Shown piece after piece: positions 62,866 to 64,000 of a stretch of DNA of 64,000 bases. Numbering within the stretch: the stretch's first letter is position 1; every line of letters begins with the position of its first letter. Below the pieces are notes generated by a model, which worked only from the letters and a program-made list of their open reading frames with translations, had not been told where the DNA came from and made no database searches. Position numbers and translations under genes: made by a program. The stretch covers positions 1 to 64,000 of the forward strand of contig NZ_JABBXA010000015.1 of the NCBI RefSeq assembly GCF_014161445.1. Direction: 5' to 3'. Source of the DNA: Microbispora sp. H13382 (GTDB lineage Bacteria; Actinomycetota; Actinomycetes; Streptosporangiales; Streptosporangiaceae).

Positions 62866-63857
62866 GGGCGATCAGGCTCCCCCGGCTGCCGCGCCCGGTC
62901 CGGCGGGCGCTGGTGGCCGCCTTCGTCCTCGTCGCCGTGGGCGCGATCGCGCTGACACTGAGCCGGCTGGACTGGGGCGTGGTGGCCGTCCTGTTCGCCC
63001 GGCGCGACGCCGGGCAGATCGGTCTCCTGCTGGGCGGCGCGCTGCTGGCGAGCATGGCGGGACTGTCGTTCGGGTTCCTCGCCTGGCGTGTCGTGCTGCT
63101 GGAGAGCGGCCCCCCGGTCAGCGAGCCGCGGGTGGTGCGGATCTTCTTCGTCGGCTTCCTGTCCAAGTACGTCCCCGGGCGGGTGCCCGGCATGATCGCG
63201 ATCACCAAGGTGGCCACGGCCAACGGCGTCGGCTTCGGCCGGCTGATGAGCACGGCCGCGCTCGTCATGAGCCTGGTGCTGCTGAGCGGGTTCACGGTCG
63301 GGCTGCTCGCGGGCGTGCAGATGCTGGGCGCCCGGGCGGCGTGGCTCGCGGGCGCCGCCGTGCTGATCGTGCTCGTCCTGGTGCGCCCGCAGATCGTCAA
63401 CCGGGGCTCGGCGCTGCTGCTGCGACTGCTGCGCCGTCCCTCGGCGGCCCAGGCCGTCTCGGTCCGGGGAGTGCGGCTCGCGGTCGCCTGGCAGAGTCTG
63501 TCCTGGGTGGTCACCGGGCTGCACCTGTGGCCCCTGGCCATCGCGGTGGGCGCGCCCCCGTCGCGCTCGCTCGCCCTGTGCGTCGGCGCGTTCACGCTCG
63601 CCACGACGATCGGCATCGCCAGCGTGTTCATCCCCGACGGCATCGGCGTCCGCGAGGCGGTGCTGGCGGCCGCGCTGGCCCTGGTGCTCCCCGCCCCCGC
63701 CGCCGCGGTGGTGGCCCTGGCGAGCCGCCTGGTCTCCACCGTCAGCGAGGTCGTCCTCGGCGCGGCCGCCCTCACGGCCGCCGAATATTTCATCCGCCGC
63801 AAGCCGCGGAGTTTCTCTGGACTCCAAACTATTGACGGCGAATCCGCTGGTGTGTGA
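62862..63857 (+). CDS. LPG-synthase-TM/AglD-type flippase-like membrane protein
   Basis: 331 aa, about eight membrane segments, with SKYVPGRVPGMIAI and IPDGIGVREAVL, which are typical of the LPG_synthase_TM family. Members with only this domain are linked to translocation or lipid glycosylation. GTG 62862 overlaps the GT2 d stop. It would export the lipid-linked glycan, which is inference. Confidence 0.85.
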   Translation: MRAIRLPRLPRPVRRALVAAFVLVAVGAIALTLSRLDWGVVAVLFARRDAGQIGLLLGGALLASMAGLSFGFLAWRVVLLESGPPVSEPRVVRIFFVGFLSKYVPGRVPGMIAITKVATANGVGFGRLMSTAALVMSLVLLSGFTVGLLAGVQMLGARAAWLAGAAVLIVLVLVRPQIVNRGSALLLRLLRRPSAAQAVSVRGVRLAVAWQSLSWVVTGLHLWPLAIAVGAPPSRSLALCVGAFTLATTIGIASVFIPDGIGVREAVLAAALALVLPAPAAAVVALASRLVSTVSEVVLGAAALTAAEYFIRRKPRSFSGLQTIDGESAGV

Positions 63858-63921
63858 GCCTTCCCTTTCAGATTTCCATGCACACGGGAGAAGGACGGTC
63901 AGGGTCCCCGCCTGATCGTGC

Positions 63922-64000
63922 ATGGCCGCGCCCAACTGGGGCCAGGACTGGCAGTACGTCATGCGCGACAACGGCCAGACGATCCTGGACGCCGACAGCC
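63922..64000 (+). CDS. Possible N-terminal end of a further gene (partial)
   Basis: ATG 63922 opens a frame without stop to the window edge (begins MAAPNWGQDWQYVMRDN, continues GQTILDADS). No ribosome site is close to the ATG. Too short to recognise. Confidence 0.4.
   Translation, partial: MAAPNWGQDWQYVMRDNGQTILDADS

Overview
The window is high-GC actinobacterial chromosome. GTG and TTG starts are common, intrinsic terminators are few, and it carries secreted CBM2/CBM13 plant-polysaccharide hydrolases, SARP regulators and a gephyrin-like glp/glpR block. I infer a filamentous member of the Streptosporangiales; the sequence alone does not fix the genus.

Left end (1-11 kb): a family of five secreted trypsin-fold proteins (one partial, three in tandem, one inverted beyond abcF-ispE). 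They share C-terminal ends, terminators and a covarying 21-nt leader hairpin; the two upstream regions that can be compared have the same CTTACA-N16-TATANC promoter, and three of them carry a perfect TGTGA-N6-TCACA (Crp-type) box. The catalytic serine position looks lost in all complete copies, and the catalytic Asp is Asn in two. 11-21.8 kb: housekeeping genes metG-tatD-rsmA and rsmI, polyprenol-sugar transferase genes (GT2, GT-C, Pmt) and one conserved unknown.

22-28 kb: an accessory stretch with an FN3-CBM2 protein, two VOC proteins, WYL and TetR regulators with perfect palindromic operators, an amidohydrolase and an orphan sensor kinase. 28-39 kb: conserved block with tRNA-Ala, then galU-glp-moaC-mog-rimJ-glpR on the minus strand (molybdenum cofactor and division scaffold), and fthC, a CPA antiporter, fmdB, mtnP and a SAF protein on the plus strand, followed by an M15 peptidase. 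39.1-43.1 kb: tRNA-Arg followed by the remnant of a large serine recombinase and four accessory genes, read as an old integration scar, then lgt.

44-48.5 kb: a GH5-CBM2 cellulase and a GH10-CBM13 xylanase, the latter with CGAAA/TTTCG operators. 49-63.9 kb: the most interesting region. A SARP-NB-ARC regulator precedes aminotransferase, epimerase, UbiA-type prenyl-phosphate phosphoribosyltransferase and small SARP genes. These converge on an operon of three GT2 glycosyltransferases, a sulfotransferase and a VanJ-like EEP membrane protein; a divergent operon encodes a second VanJ-like protein, a fourth GT2 and a flippase-like membrane protein. The divergent promoter region has two mirror-image pairs of 11-bp-spaced GACAAG repeats, each exactly 10 nt before a TANNNT element, as expected for SARP control. 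I propose that this locus builds, modifies and recycles a polyprenyl-linked, possibly amino-sugar-containing and sulfated surface glycolipid or related metabolite; its product cannot be deduced from sequence alone.
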